From: Strongylocentrotus droebachiensis
Taxonomy: Eukaryota; Echinodermata; Echinoidea; Camarodonta; Strongylocentrotidae
DNA length: 64,000 bases
NCBI GenBank assembly: GCA_035222895.1
Contig: JAVYIG010007231.1
Span: forward strand, 41,254 to 105,253
Direction of reading: 5' to 3'
In this document: positions 41,079-54,700 of the stretch, piece after piece
Layout: every line of letters starts with the position of its first letter
Position numbering within the stretch: the first letter of the stretch is position 1
Translations under genes and position numbers: made by a program
Notes under the pieces: model-generated
Databases searched by the model: none
What the model was told of the DNA's origin: nothing
What the model saw: the letters and a program-made list of their open reading frames with translations, nothing else

Positions 41079-44000
41079 AGAATAAAGATGTAAAGACACA
41101 CTTTCCAAACTGCAAATCCCCCAGAAGATACAAGCACACACTCATTTTAGTATATCAATTTCAAAGTTATTTTATTCTTTGTTAGGACTTACTTTTGCCA
41201 GTTGCTGATCATGTAAGAAAAGAGGGAACAAATGTGACAGCACATTAATCCACTAGTCCGAGTAGATGATAAGCACATGAAAATATATATTGGGAACTTG
41301 TACAAGAAAAGCTGTGATTTAAACTCTTCATATTCTTGATTGAGGTAATAAATAGTCGAGTAAATAGCGATATTGACACTACAGGGTATTTTAAAGATTA
41401 CTTTTCATAGAAGATGCCCAATGAGCCTAAAAACATTATTAATCGCAGCCAATCATATCTTTTCTCCCATTGTGGTTGCTGACCATTTGAATATTCAGAA
41501 TCCCAGTCACAGAGATTCAAAGATTTAAACCCGATGCTTGGCTTAAGGTTCTATTCAAGATCGAGTTTAACAAAGGAAGTCTGTCTGAGGTCCATGAAAG
41601 TCCGAAAATAGTTTTCCTTTGTTAAACATTATCTAGACCCAGCTTCAGATACTACTGAATTAGTAGTATACAGACGAAACTATTTAAATTTTCATATATA
41701 ATCGTAATGTGATTTCTCCCAAGATCTAGTAGTAATCTAGTTGACGGGTATGTGGTCTTTGAGAACTACAAAGGCTTCAAAGGATTAATGCGATTTCTCT
41801 TTTTAGTGGATCACACAAACAAAAAAGAAAGAAGATAATGAGAAGTTCTTACGATGGCTGCTCGACTGTGTTGGATTGATGAGTCCACCAAGGTTGGGAC
41901 CGGGCCCAGACAGCATGGGGAACGTTTTCTGGGGTGACTGGGGTGGTTGCCCGAAGCTGGATCCCAGAGGGTTGGAGCTGAAGGGGTGTAGGTTGGGTGT
42001 GTTCATAGAGGGTGCTGATGATCCCATCGTCGAGCCCATTGTAGACCCAATGGCTGAGCCCATATTAGACCCGATAGCTGAGCCCATGTTGGACCCGATG
42101 GCAGAATTCATGTTGGACCCGATAGCTGAGCCCATGTTGGACCCGATAGCTGAACCCATGTTGGACCCCATGCCAGAGCCTATGTTGGACCCTATGGCTG
42201 AACCCATGTTGGACCCCATGCCAGAGCCTATGTTGGACCCTATGGCAGAATTCATGTTGGACCCCATGCCAGAGCCTATGTTGGACCCTATGGCTGAACC
42301 CATGTTGGACCCCATGCCAGAGCCTATGTTGGATCCAATGGCTGAATTCATATTGGACCCGATGGCTGAGCCCATGTTGGATCCAATGGCTGAATTCATA
42401 TTGGACCCGATGGCTGAGCCCATGTTGGACCCAATGGCTGAACCCATGTTGGACCCAATGGCTGAACCCATATTGGATCCCATGGTTGAACCCATATTGG
42501 ATCCAATGGAGGTGCCCATCGTGGAGCCTAGAGGAGGCATGCCTGGTAGAGAGTCAATCTGCAATGACATAAAGCAAGAGGAATGGATATTGAACCGACT
42601 ATAATGTTCATGGTATTATATAGACAATATCATCCAACTACTGATATTCTTACTATGAGTGACTATGAAGTAGAATGGTATGCTCCACACGCATTTTATC
42701 CTACAATGCAGTTAGAGACTTGGCTTTTCTGATCCATCACTTTCAGTAACAAAATACATGTCATGTATCATTACCGGTCATTCACACTAATTGAAAATAT
42801 TTTATATATATATATTTCTCAAGTTTACTTCATTTGACGAGATCAATGGCATTCCAATCATAAAAATGCCCATGTAACTTTAGGGCTGATGTAAGTCAAG
42901 ATTTAAAGTTGAAGACAGGAACTTACAAAGGTACAACTTGTTGCTTTTTCAAACAGGGCTTAAACCTGGTACTGCTTTTAACTCATTTGAGTGCATAGAG
43001 ACCTTAAGCTTCATTGGTTTATAGAAACAAAACATGAAAGATTCTTACCGGAGTGACTGGTCCAGGTGAGATTGGGGGCATCCCCTGGTTGTTCATCACG
43101 CCCGGTGGGGGGCGAGACTTGAGCAGGTTTCCGCAGTTAGCTACCATGTTCATGATGGTTTCAGCAAGCTCCGGTGACACAGAACTGATCAGTGGACAAA
43201 TAAAATGCAATAAGTTGGAAAACACAGAGCTCAAAATTCAATTCCCTGCAAGTTATATCAACCTAGATCCCACAACAAATAGGAGTGGCAGTAGTAGTGG
43301 CAGTAGTAGTATGGGTAGTAGTAGTGGTGTAGATGGTGATGGTGGGGGTAGCAGTGGTAATGGTAGTGATGGGGTAGTGACAATATAAGAAAGGTAGAAA
43401 TGGAAATATTAGTAGTAGTAGTAGTAGTAGCAATAGTAGTAGTAATAGTAGCAATAGTAGTAATAGTACTAGTAGTTGAAGTAATAGCATCAGTAGCAGC
43501 AGCAGTGGTGGTGGTGGTGGTGGTGGTGGTGGTGGTGGTGGTGGCGGTGTTGGTGGTGATGGTTGTGGTGGTGGTGGTGGTTGTGGTGGTAGTAGTGGTG
43601 GTAGTAGTGGTAGCATTTGAATGAATATTTAAACCTTCCGCAAGGTACAAATATCAGTCCACAGCATCTAAATAGTATTTCTGTTCTTTAAAAAAAAAGA
43701 ACATTCCAACTGCATGATCTTCCACAGAAATGGTAGATTGAGCCAGTAGTTTTTAGCTACATGTAGATTAGATCTTCCACAGCTCTGCTCTCAGAACTCC
43801 AAAGTCCAGTGATGCACAACAAGGTGGACTGTACTTCATCAGAAGGAGAAGTTCTGTATATATGCTAACTGATGTCTGATTACCTATCCCAGATCATTAA
43901 TTAATTATTGAAGGTTGGGAACAGAAACTAAGCATTTCTCGCTTTTTCTTGAAATGACTACATAAAAGACTTTGCAAATAGCTGCTAATCGTAAAGATAA

Positions 44001-45572
44001 TTCTACAAGGAAGTTGCAATAAAAACATGATGAAATATAACAATGACATGGGGAATCTCAGTTCGTGTGACCTTTATAATCAGGTATGTTGTAAATCAGA
44101 TTAACAGGAAGAGTGGAGAAATACAATATCTGTTTCACTTCCCCAAGTAATAAAGTTCCTAAACTTACTTTCAACTCATTTCTTTTCAATAATTTCATCA
44201 CATTTAAATTCATTCTTCATATTTTACTTGGTGGCCTCGGTGAAAGAAAGGGGAAAAAAACTGTAGGTGCTTCACTAAACATCATCACAATAGTGATAGC
44301 ATATCAGAACAATCAAACTATATTTTTACCACAGAGAATAATAGTTTCTAAAAATTATTCACCATGGCAATTATGTAACATCTTGGTACACAAGAACATA
44401 CCAGGTGAAAAAGATTAATTTTTCTAAGATGTATTCCAAGGTAGAAATAGGCAAACATAATGAAACGACACTCAAATGTTATCATAAGTTATCATAAGTA
44501 ATACAAATGATTTGCTTCTACGTGGCACCCCTCAACAACACACACACATCATTGCACAATCATGTGATAGCTTCAAGGAGCTGCTGAAAGATTTCACTAA
44601 TCACATCAAGGTTCAAAGTTCAAAGTTTAAGGTTCAAGCTCACCTAACACAGGCCTGTAGACAGGCTAGCATGGTTCCTATGGTTTCTGGTGGTAAGACC
44701 CCTGTCTTCCCACCTCCTGGTAACTCTCTGGGCTCCGGGGCCAACCCTCCCATCACCTGAGGGGCACGCCTCTTCAGGAACTTCACACAGGTCTGGACAA
44801 AGGACTCCTGCTGGACGAGAAAATAGTTGAATATGTTCTGTTACAAATCGGGGAGAGTAAAAAGAACTTATAATATTTTAATGTTTTTGTTTGAAGCTCT
44901 ATTTTTCAACTTAGTCAAGGTTGACCAGGGCTGCCAACCCCAACTTTAAAACATTGTATTCTTTTCCCCAAAAAAAATCCTATTTTTGATCGGGAAGTAC
45001 TTTCTCACTGCGAACATACCTTCTTTTTTTTTTTGGGGGGGGGATGGGTAATTGTATTTTATTGAGGAAAATCGTACTTTCGTATTTACTTTAATCATAC
45101 AAAATACAAAAATATCATACTGGTTGGCAGCTCTGGTTGATCCTGGAAAGAGTTAGTAAACATAATTAACAACATGAAGAAGGATCAATCAAGGTATCAC
45201 CAAGAGCTGGAGACAACACAAATTTTAAACTATATCTTACTCCATGTTCTCTGATTTTATCAGTCATCCACTTGTCGAGCTTGAGGTACTCTCTCCGGGA
45301 AGCAAGGCAGGCTAGGTCGATAACAAAGAGGAATGGTGTGGCATTAAGGAGCAGGGACAGGGCTTTGAGGTCCTGGGCTACGTCGAGGATTCGTGAGAGC
45401 CTGGTCTGGTCGCTGTCCCCTCGCATGTACCAGTCGGCCATGGAATGCATCACGATCTGACGGATGGTCGGGGACTGGCCCTGATTAAAGGAAACAGAGG
45501 GATAAGATTTATGAGTGTATGCATTAAAGAGGGAGACGCATAGAAAAAAAACAATGTAAACAAGTACAAGGA

Positions 45573-45607
<35 letters not shown>

Positions 45608-45740
45608 GAGAGAGAGAGGCGAAAGGTGTCAAGGGGTAAAGACATATGGAAGAAGACAGACAAAGAGAAACAGACGGACAGACATAGAGAGAGGGAGACA
45701 TATATACAGACAGACAGACACAGAGAGAGAGGGGGAAAAC

Positions 45741-45789
<49 letters not shown>

Positions 45790-48700
45790 AGGGGGAGAAA
45801 GAAAGGAGCTGAATTCAGGGTTTCCATTGGCTACCAAGTAAACCACATGAATGGAACATCACACCCAAAATGTGCTTACAGATACAGCAATTTGATAACC
45901 ATTCAAAAGATTGATGAAGCAAATATAATGGGGGTTTCTTTTTTCCCATCACTCCCAAGAACATGATTGTCATAACCTACCTGGCCATGCCATGCATAAT
46001 GGAGTACAATGCCAGAGTTAGGGTGGTTCCCCAGGAATATTGGCATCAGGACGGCTATCAGCTCTAAACGAAGTGGAGTCATTGTGGGCTGTATTAATGA
46101 AACAGAATCATTTTGGTACCATGTGTTAATTTCATGAATAGAACAGCATTGTGTTAACCTTCTCTTATAAGTTACAAACTTTTCTTGATTTTACACTATC
46201 ATTGTTATGGCCTACCAACCTTGAAGACCAATATTATTCTCTTCCATTGTAATATGATTGCTGAACTAATCAAACTATTTCTAAAGCAATGCTTTTTTTC
46301 CTTATTATCAAATTATCTGCAACATAGGAAAGTGTCATCATAACAATCTTGTATACATCTTCTGGCCAAATGCATTCTGGCATACATGCAAACAGAGATA
46401 GATTGGCTTGAACATTTTATGCAAGAGTGCTTTCATCACATAATATGTTCCTTTATACAATGACAATTTATTCTCATGTCACCTACATTGGGGTATTGGA
46501 GAAGTTTACAATCAGTTTGAATTTGTCAATTTAAAACTGTAAAATATACAATACAAATAAAATTAATGTTAATCAATACAAAATAACACTATCGATAATA
46601 GTGAGAAAAATTATGTTAATGATAATAACAATATTAATGATGATAATAATAATCAAAAACAAAACGATAATTAATTACGAAATTAATGGAAGCAATTGAA
46701 AAAGAAAATTACTTGGACCAGTAAATTTATATCTGAATTAATGAATTACTGAAAATATTCTTGATATCGAAACAGGTACAATCACATGTACCATCACATG
46801 TACAATCGCATGTATAACGTATAATCGTCCACTCCTTACCTGTACTTGAAGCAAGGCTAGTAGAAGCATGTCAGGGCAATGCTTGATGGGGAAGCTAAAT
46901 AGGTTCTTGACCTGTTCATACTTCCCAGTCTCTGACAACTTCAGCAGCACCTCAACAAGCTCAAGGGATTTCCTGTGAACATAAACAGAAGAATAATCAA
47001 ATAACTTGGTCACATTAAAAACTAGATAGAATTCGACTGCGCGCAGTCAAAAATGATGCCTCCGTCATAGAGCAATTTTACAAACCAAAACAGAAGAAAT
47101 TTTTCGAATTCAAGTTCAATTGTAATCCATTGACAGGTTCTCAGAATATCGTGATTACAAGCAATTTCTCATATACATATATGACCCTTTGATCTTTGAC
47201 CTCATGACCCTAAAATCTACTCAGTTCATTGGCTCTGCAAGATGTCCTGAGTTAAATAGTAATCCATCTGTCAGTTCTAATGAGAATGCGTTCACAAGCT
47301 ATTAATGAGCCCATGACCTTTGACCTTTGACCTTATGAACCAAGAATCTACTCAGTTCATTGGCTCTGCAAGTAACATACATGACCTAATTTTGGCAGGA
47401 ATCCATCAATCGGTTCTTGAGATAACGCGATCACAAGCTGTTTTTGCATACATAATTTGCGCTGTGGCCTTTGACCTTTGACCTCATGACCCCTAAATCT
47501 AATCAGTTCATCGGCTCTGCAAGTAACATACATGACCTAAGTTTGGCGGAAATCCATCAATCGGTTCTTGAGATAACGCGATCACAAGCTGTTTTTGCAT
47601 ACATAATGTGCGCTGTGGCCTTTGACCTTTGACCTCATGACCCCAAAATCTAATCAGTTCATTGGCTCTGCAAGTAACATACATGACCTATGTTTGGCGG
47701 AAATCCATCAATCGGTTCTTGAAATAACGCGATCACGAGCTGTTTTTGCATACATAATGAGCCCTGTGACCTTTGACCTTTAACCTCGTGACCCCAAAAT
47801 CTAATCAGTTCATTGGCTCTGCAAGATACATACATGACCAAAGTTTGACAGGAATCCATCAATCAGTTCTTCAGATAATGCGATCACGAGCTGTTTTTGC
47901 ATACCTAATGAGCCCTGTGACCTTTGACCTTTGACCTCGTGACCCCAAAATCTAATCAGTTCATCAGCTCTGCAAGATACATACATGACCAAAGTTTGGC
48001 AGGAATCGATCAATCGGTTCTTCAGATAACGCGATCACAAGAACGGGACGTACGTACAGACGTACGTACGTACAGACGTACGTACGTACGGACGGACAAC
48101 CCGAAAACATAATGCCTCCGGCTACTTCGTAACGGAGGCATAAAAATGTCAACATGGATAAAATCTGGTGATATGAAAGAAATTCAATATGCAAGTATTC
48201 AAGAAATACAGCAACTATTCAAAATTGAGTTCTCACAATAATACAAAACTAACTTAATAAAAAACAAAATTACACATGCTAAAACCATAGTCATACATAA
48301 ACAGAATATGTCAAATAAATTCCTGGGTAATATGCAAATACTGTTAGATTGGCCGAGTGATTAGAATAAATGACTTTTTCTGGGACCTCCTTAAGATCAA
48401 ATTTTCATCAAGTTATTCATGCAGGTTTTTAAATAATTTTTTGTCCAAACAACCCTATGATGCACATTCATGACCAACTATATAATTAGCCATGCAGGAT
48501 ACAAATGGCCTCTTTGAAGACAGTCAAATTACCATAACCACAGGTAAGGCTTGTTCAGAGATTTTTCGAAAATGTAGAGCAATTTTAACAAACTAAAACA
48601 GAGCAATTTTTCAAATTAAAGTTTGATTGTAATCCATTTAAAACAAGTTCTCAGAATATCGTGATTCCAAGCTATTTGACCCTTTGATATTTGACCTCAT

Positions 48701-51700
48701 GAACCTAAAATCTAATCAGTTCATTGGCTTTGGAAGATACATACTTGTCCTAAGTTTGATAGTAATCCTCTGTCAGTTCTAATGATATTGCGTTGACAAG
48801 CTATTTTTGCATGTAGAATTCTTCATAACAACAGTTTTATCAAAGGATCAACAACACCATGAACATTTTGCGAGGGCCAGCGAGCCATCTAGCTACCAGG
48901 AAACCACAACAAGATTAGATCATACCCAATAGACAGGTTTATGCATACTTTATGAAGAAAGGTTATTCTTGACCTCCTAAAGCTTGCCCAAGACTTGCTT
49001 GACATAGCAACATGTAATGTATGCAGACTGGATTCCAAGTATTGTAGATCATTCATTAATAACAGGTTAAAGGGATCGTTTAACAATGTTAAATCTGAGA
49101 TACATGGTCCTACATGTTACCAGTGTCTGTGATATGGTGTAATATTGAAGCCCTAAAAAAAATCGCGCTTCAAAATGATCAAGAAGTGCCTCAAAAAAGT
49201 AAAAATCTTTGAGTGACCGGTTTTACCATACTCGTTTTCCCCAATAGACTGTAGTGTTATGAAAACCGTTCTGCAAACGGTTTTCAAAATTTGTAATTCC
49301 AATCAATAATATCTTGATAATCAGACAGGCGATCGGCTTGTAAAAGTCATGTAGTTCCTGACTGACCTAAAGGTTTATAATTATCATTGCAGCATGAGCT
49401 AAATCAAGGATTTTTTCTAAAGGATCTAAGACAAAGTTACCGGATCCCTTTAATTGAAGAAAAAAAATCGTCATTAGGTCCCCAGGAAAGGTTTTTCCAC
49501 CAATTTGAATATATAATTAAACCAGTCGATTCATCTAAGCTTTATGTTTATGACATACCATGTAGCAATCTTTCTGTTCTCCTCTTCTGGCGGTGCCTTT
49601 AGGATGTCAATGACCACAGGGTGACAGGGGTAGTCAGCGAAACAGAAGATGTCTGGCTGGGCGAGGGCTTGTTGGATCCAGGAGAGCTGGAGACAATAAA
49701 CATGGATCATATCTTTCATTAATCAATGGAAGCATTCATGAATAAATGAACATACAATTTACCCATTTAAGCTTTTTATCTCTAAAATTCACAATATCAT
49801 GAACTTTCCACATAGCTTTAAGACTCAAACTAATAAATTGCAAGTTGACCAACCCTTCCAATGCTTATGAGATGGAAATATTTGAGAAAGTTCAATCTGA
49901 AAACAAAATACAACACAGAGGAAACATGTGATCTTCATGTAGAAACTAGCTGCTACTAATTTCTGCTTCAATTTATATCACTTTGGGGACTAAAATGAGC
50001 CTTGACATGAATAAATTTACCTTCAAACTTCTCTCCATCCCAATCAGTAATTACGTCATTTTTTCAAAATGTATGCACATCTAAAAATTATAACCCCTTT
50101 TTTCATTAGTACAGTCAAGCCTGCTTTAGTGACCACCTGTCTACAACAAGCATAATTTTTGTTTCCCTTGAAAATGGTTTCTTATTGAAACATGTACTAA
50201 AGGAACCTGTCTACAAAAACCAGCTGTCTACAAAGACCAATTTTTGTGTTCCCCTTGGGCGGTCGCTATAGACAGGTTTGACTGTAATTACCATCCATCT
50301 TTCATCGCAACTCACCTGTCCTTCAAAGTTCTTCCAGACTCTGTAGAGGGCTTCCACAGGGAAGACATCCTGCTGCAGACCCCTGATCAACGCCGTCTTG
50401 ACCAGCCTCAGCGCCTGGCTCTCGCCGATGTAGAACCCTTGATGGTCCAGTTCAAACACCACCTCCTTGAAGTTGATATGTGGGGCAAGCTCCCTCACCA
50501 CCTTGATGAAGGTGTCCACGTCCCAGGTGGACAGCTGCCCGGCCTGGTCCTGCTTGTCCTTGCCATCGCTCCACACACTAGCCCCGGACACGGACTGTGC
50601 AAAAGAGAAGATTATTTAGTTCCTTTCTGATCGATAGATACAACTGAATATATTGTCAACTTGGCCTGCTGTCTATAATTTATTGCTATATCAAGTCCAA
50701 CATTTTTTAAACTACCGCAAAAATGTATATGTTCAAGTTTGAAGGTTACAAAAATAGACAAACAGACATAAATGAGGCCGCGTTTTGTGCGCAGAGCTTT
50801 ACAAAATTTACAGTCTACAATAGGATCACTGGTTCCTAGATTTTTTCTGACTTGTTTTTCAATTACAGATCGATCAATCGATCTTATTCACTGGGTGAAA
50901 GCCACAAATATGTTTAAATAAAAGAAAATACATGTACTACTGAAGTATTCTACAAGCTTGTTTCTTGTGAAAATATGTTCAAATATCTTATCTTCTCTCT
51001 TACCTGAAGTGGAAGGTTATCCATAAGGCCTGTGTGGGTCCTGGCCATCATACCGATGACCTTGGCCACATTGCTTGCGGTCAAGCCATTGATGCCAAAC
51101 TGGACAAGGGTCTTGTGGCATTCCTCCACCGTGGCACAGCAGCTGTACCCCATCTCCTGCATAAGCTCTGCCAGAGAGCCATCCATCTGATAAAGAGGAA
51201 ACAAAGAGGTGGGAGGGGGGGGGGGTCATCAGACAAAATTTTATCAAATATGCAACTCTCTTTCAGGACTACACACCCTCAAGAAAGATTACCGAGAGTC
51301 CTTTTCAGGACTCCTCAATCCTCCCTCTCTCTCTCTCACATGGTGCACCCGCAAGTCTACTGTATATTTTTCAGTATAGTAACTACATAACTGTATTACT
51401 GTACTATTCTAAAAGTTCATTTAGATATTGGTAAACTGCAGCATTTAAAAATGCATAAACATGAAAATTATGGCAACTGCGTGCAAATAATCTATGCAAC
51501 CGTTTTTGCGTATTCACTGAGTTCTGAGTCATAATATATAGAAATGTAAAACATATTACACCAACGTTATTACATTTGTTAAATGCGACAGTTTATCCCA
51601 TCATATCGGAACAAGGTTTAAATGACTACCACATGCCATTTACAAAGTGATGTTATAATTATTGTTGGGGGGGAGGGGGTCCAATACAATACAATACTTT

Positions 51701-54700
51701 GTACAGTACTTTTGATACCCCCACCTGCATACTAGTAATTCTTCACTATTTCCCCTTTGCCACTTACTTTGATGTTGTTTTCTGTTTACTATAATTCTAC
51801 GAAATGTACAACATCATTTGTACTATTGGATATTATTACTGGCATAAGAAATCAATCCAAAGCAAATTATGTATGACAATGATCTACATTTGCCACCAGA
51901 CTAGCAATGAGAAAATCCCCACGATGCACAAGTTCATGCAATATGACCGTGGTAAGCATAGTTGCGCAATAATTTTCCCCCTACATTGCAATTAGAATAA
52001 AAATAGGGGAAAACCCGGTATGGTGATGCACATTTCAAACAGTTACAACAGGAGGAGAGACCCAACAGTAACAGTCATTCAGCTTGCATTTCACTTCCAA
52101 GGCATAGGTGATGCCAGATACTGCATGACAATAACAACGTGGAATATTCATTTTTTAATAGAAATTTGCTTTCAATCCAAGGGTTGGAAAGTGGCTGCAA
52201 GATCTTCACCTGAATGGAAAATAGAAAATTCCTAGCATTTACACATCCTGTACGTATCAAAAATACTGTATGAGCACAAACTGCCACTGTCTCTGTTGAC
52301 ACATCACATAACTCACTATTGCAATGCTGTCAGAAATAACTCTGTCCATATGAATAGGTAAGTATTAAAAATACAAACTGCCACTGTTTTTGTCGACAGA
52401 TCAAATAACAACTCACCACTCCTTTAGGTATTGCTATGCTGTCAGAAATCACTCTGTCCATATGAATATCTTGTTTGTCACCATACAACAACGGAGCAAG
52501 CACCACAGGTACTCGCTCAGGCGGAAATTCTGTAGAATAGAAAGCAGAATAAAAGAAAAATGTACAGAGTCAATTCAGAAGCAACACATCAATAAGGTCA
52601 TTTTCTACATGTATGTTACAGACAAACAAGGTCAATACAGTAGAAAAATAAATAAAGTGAGTAAAGGGAAATTCCACTCTGGCATCAACTTGAAACCAGG
52701 AACCCTGATTGGTTCATGCCCTTCAAGTTCAGGGTCAGATTTTCAATCAAGACGTCCATGCAACAATGTTGATTGGACATTGCCACTACATGTAATTCGC
52801 ACTCGATTTGAAATTGGTGTGTTACACGTCTTTGATCTGTGAAGTTTGAGAAACCTGTAAATCTTTCAAAAAATTTAATCGTACAGGTTTGAATTTTGAT
52901 TGTACCGGTTTGAACCTAGTTTGAATCTTGATTATACCGGTTTGAATCTTGATTATACCGGTTTGAATTTTGATTGTACAGGTTTGAATTTTGATTGTAC
53001 AGGTTTGAATTTTAATTGTACAGGTTTGAATTTTAATTGTACAGGTTTGAACTTTGATTGTACAGGTTTGAATTTTAATTGTACAGGTTTGAATTTTAAT
53101 TGTACAGGTTTGAATTTTAATTGTACAGGTTTGAATTTTAATTGTACAGGTTTGAATTTTAATTGTACAGGTTTGAATTTTAATTGTACAGGTTTGAACT
53201 TTGATTGTACAGGTTTGAATTTTGATTGTACAGATTTGAAAATCAGCATCAGGCAGTCAGGCTATTATTCATTATCAACCAAACTTATTTATAAAATAAT
53301 AGTCGTAAAATTGGTTTGATAATGCTTTAAAATGTGGCTAACATTTCACCAGAGTGTATATCTCAGAACCTTGGAGCCCTTCAGCAAGCCCTGAAGAAAA
53401 CAAAGGACTTTGTGCTTTGCAAACTCCACTTCATACTGCTCCTTCCACGTTCCATTTTTTTTTACATGTTTCAATTTTTGTTTGTTGACTACCCTGAAAT
53501 TGTTTTGAAATGTAAGGTAATTATTAAACATTGCATATTGTTCTCTGCCTGATCCAATACAAATAATGTAAGTAAATCTATAATTTTAAAAAATAAAAAT
53601 AAATATTAAACACTTTTACAATACAAACAATGAAACATACATGACCCTATGTAATGTTCATAATAAATGAAACATACTACACATAGCTACTTATTATTAT
53701 TACTTACAAATGTCCTCAAACACACATATTTACAAAACACATTGTATCGATTCAACACTTGATACCTGTTATCACTCTAATCCCCATGGGATTCATGTAA
53801 CACGATAAAAATCCACCTCCTCCGTGAAAAGCATACTGTCGATACATGATTCCTTGGGGTGATATGAGCACTAAGATTCAGCTGAACCAGCCAGTTTGCA
53901 ACAGAGTGACAAAGCTGTTTATGTGTAAAAGGATATTCTCTGCCACAGGCAATTACCATTTCAGCTGTTTACTTTGAAAACACATACTTTGGTCACAGTC
54001 CAAGGTGCGGGCATATTTCCTCACCTAGGCCAGGCGCTGATTATTTCAGCATTCATGTTTACAAATTATGATAATGAGTAACAAACAATATGGCCAGTTG
54101 TGAGTAGCCTTCACACAGGAATTGCGCAAGACATAAACAAGTAATTGACAATGCATGTAAATTCTCAAACAGCATATCATACATTCTTCCATAATATAAA
54201 ACGAGTACCCCCCCCCCCCCCCATTGATGTGCAGCTACATAACATGTGCTTTGCTTTAATTGAAAACACAGAAATCTGAGAAATTAAAAGGTGAAAGTTC
54301 AAGAAGTGCCAAACAATTAAAAATAATTACTGGCACAGTGTTTGAAGTGTGCATATATGACTTAGACTGCTCATCATGTAGAAAAACGGGGGAGTTTCAG
54401 GCAAAACAGTTATATTTTTGTCAAAACACAATTTGACTGTGTTTCTTTGTTGTCTTGATACGTTTGAGGAATGCAGTCAGAGATATAAATAGTACCTGCA
54501 AAATACTTGGTATCTTAGTATACATTAGATGCCAACCTCTTGACACAAAAAAACAGACTAAGTATCCTAAAAAATCAGATTTTGGAGAGAAAAATCAGAT
54601 TGTCACGAAAACTCAACACTGGCCCTGGGCCAGTAAAATTTCAGGAAAATGTTTTACTGGTAATAAGTACTGTCAAGTACAATGTTTGCTCTTTCATTAA

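Noticed and set aside
41876-42604. A 242-residue plus-strand open frame of [12 protein letters not shown] repeats
   Set aside because: It is the antisense shadow of the 24-bp coding minisatellite in CNOT1 exon 16; a repeat unit divisible by 3 without stops stays open on both strands.
43258-43650. Open frames of poly-Thr, poly-Val and poly-Leu/Pro
   Set aside because: They are translations of a trinucleotide microsatellite in intron 14.
45166-45846. A 226-residue minus-strand frame including SLSLSL runs
   Set aside because: Only 45241-45480 is exon; the rest is (CT)n intron read through without the splice site.
52900-53319. TGLNFNC repeat protein
   Set aside because: Intronic 21-bp minisatellite open on both strands; no flanking exon or conserved domain.
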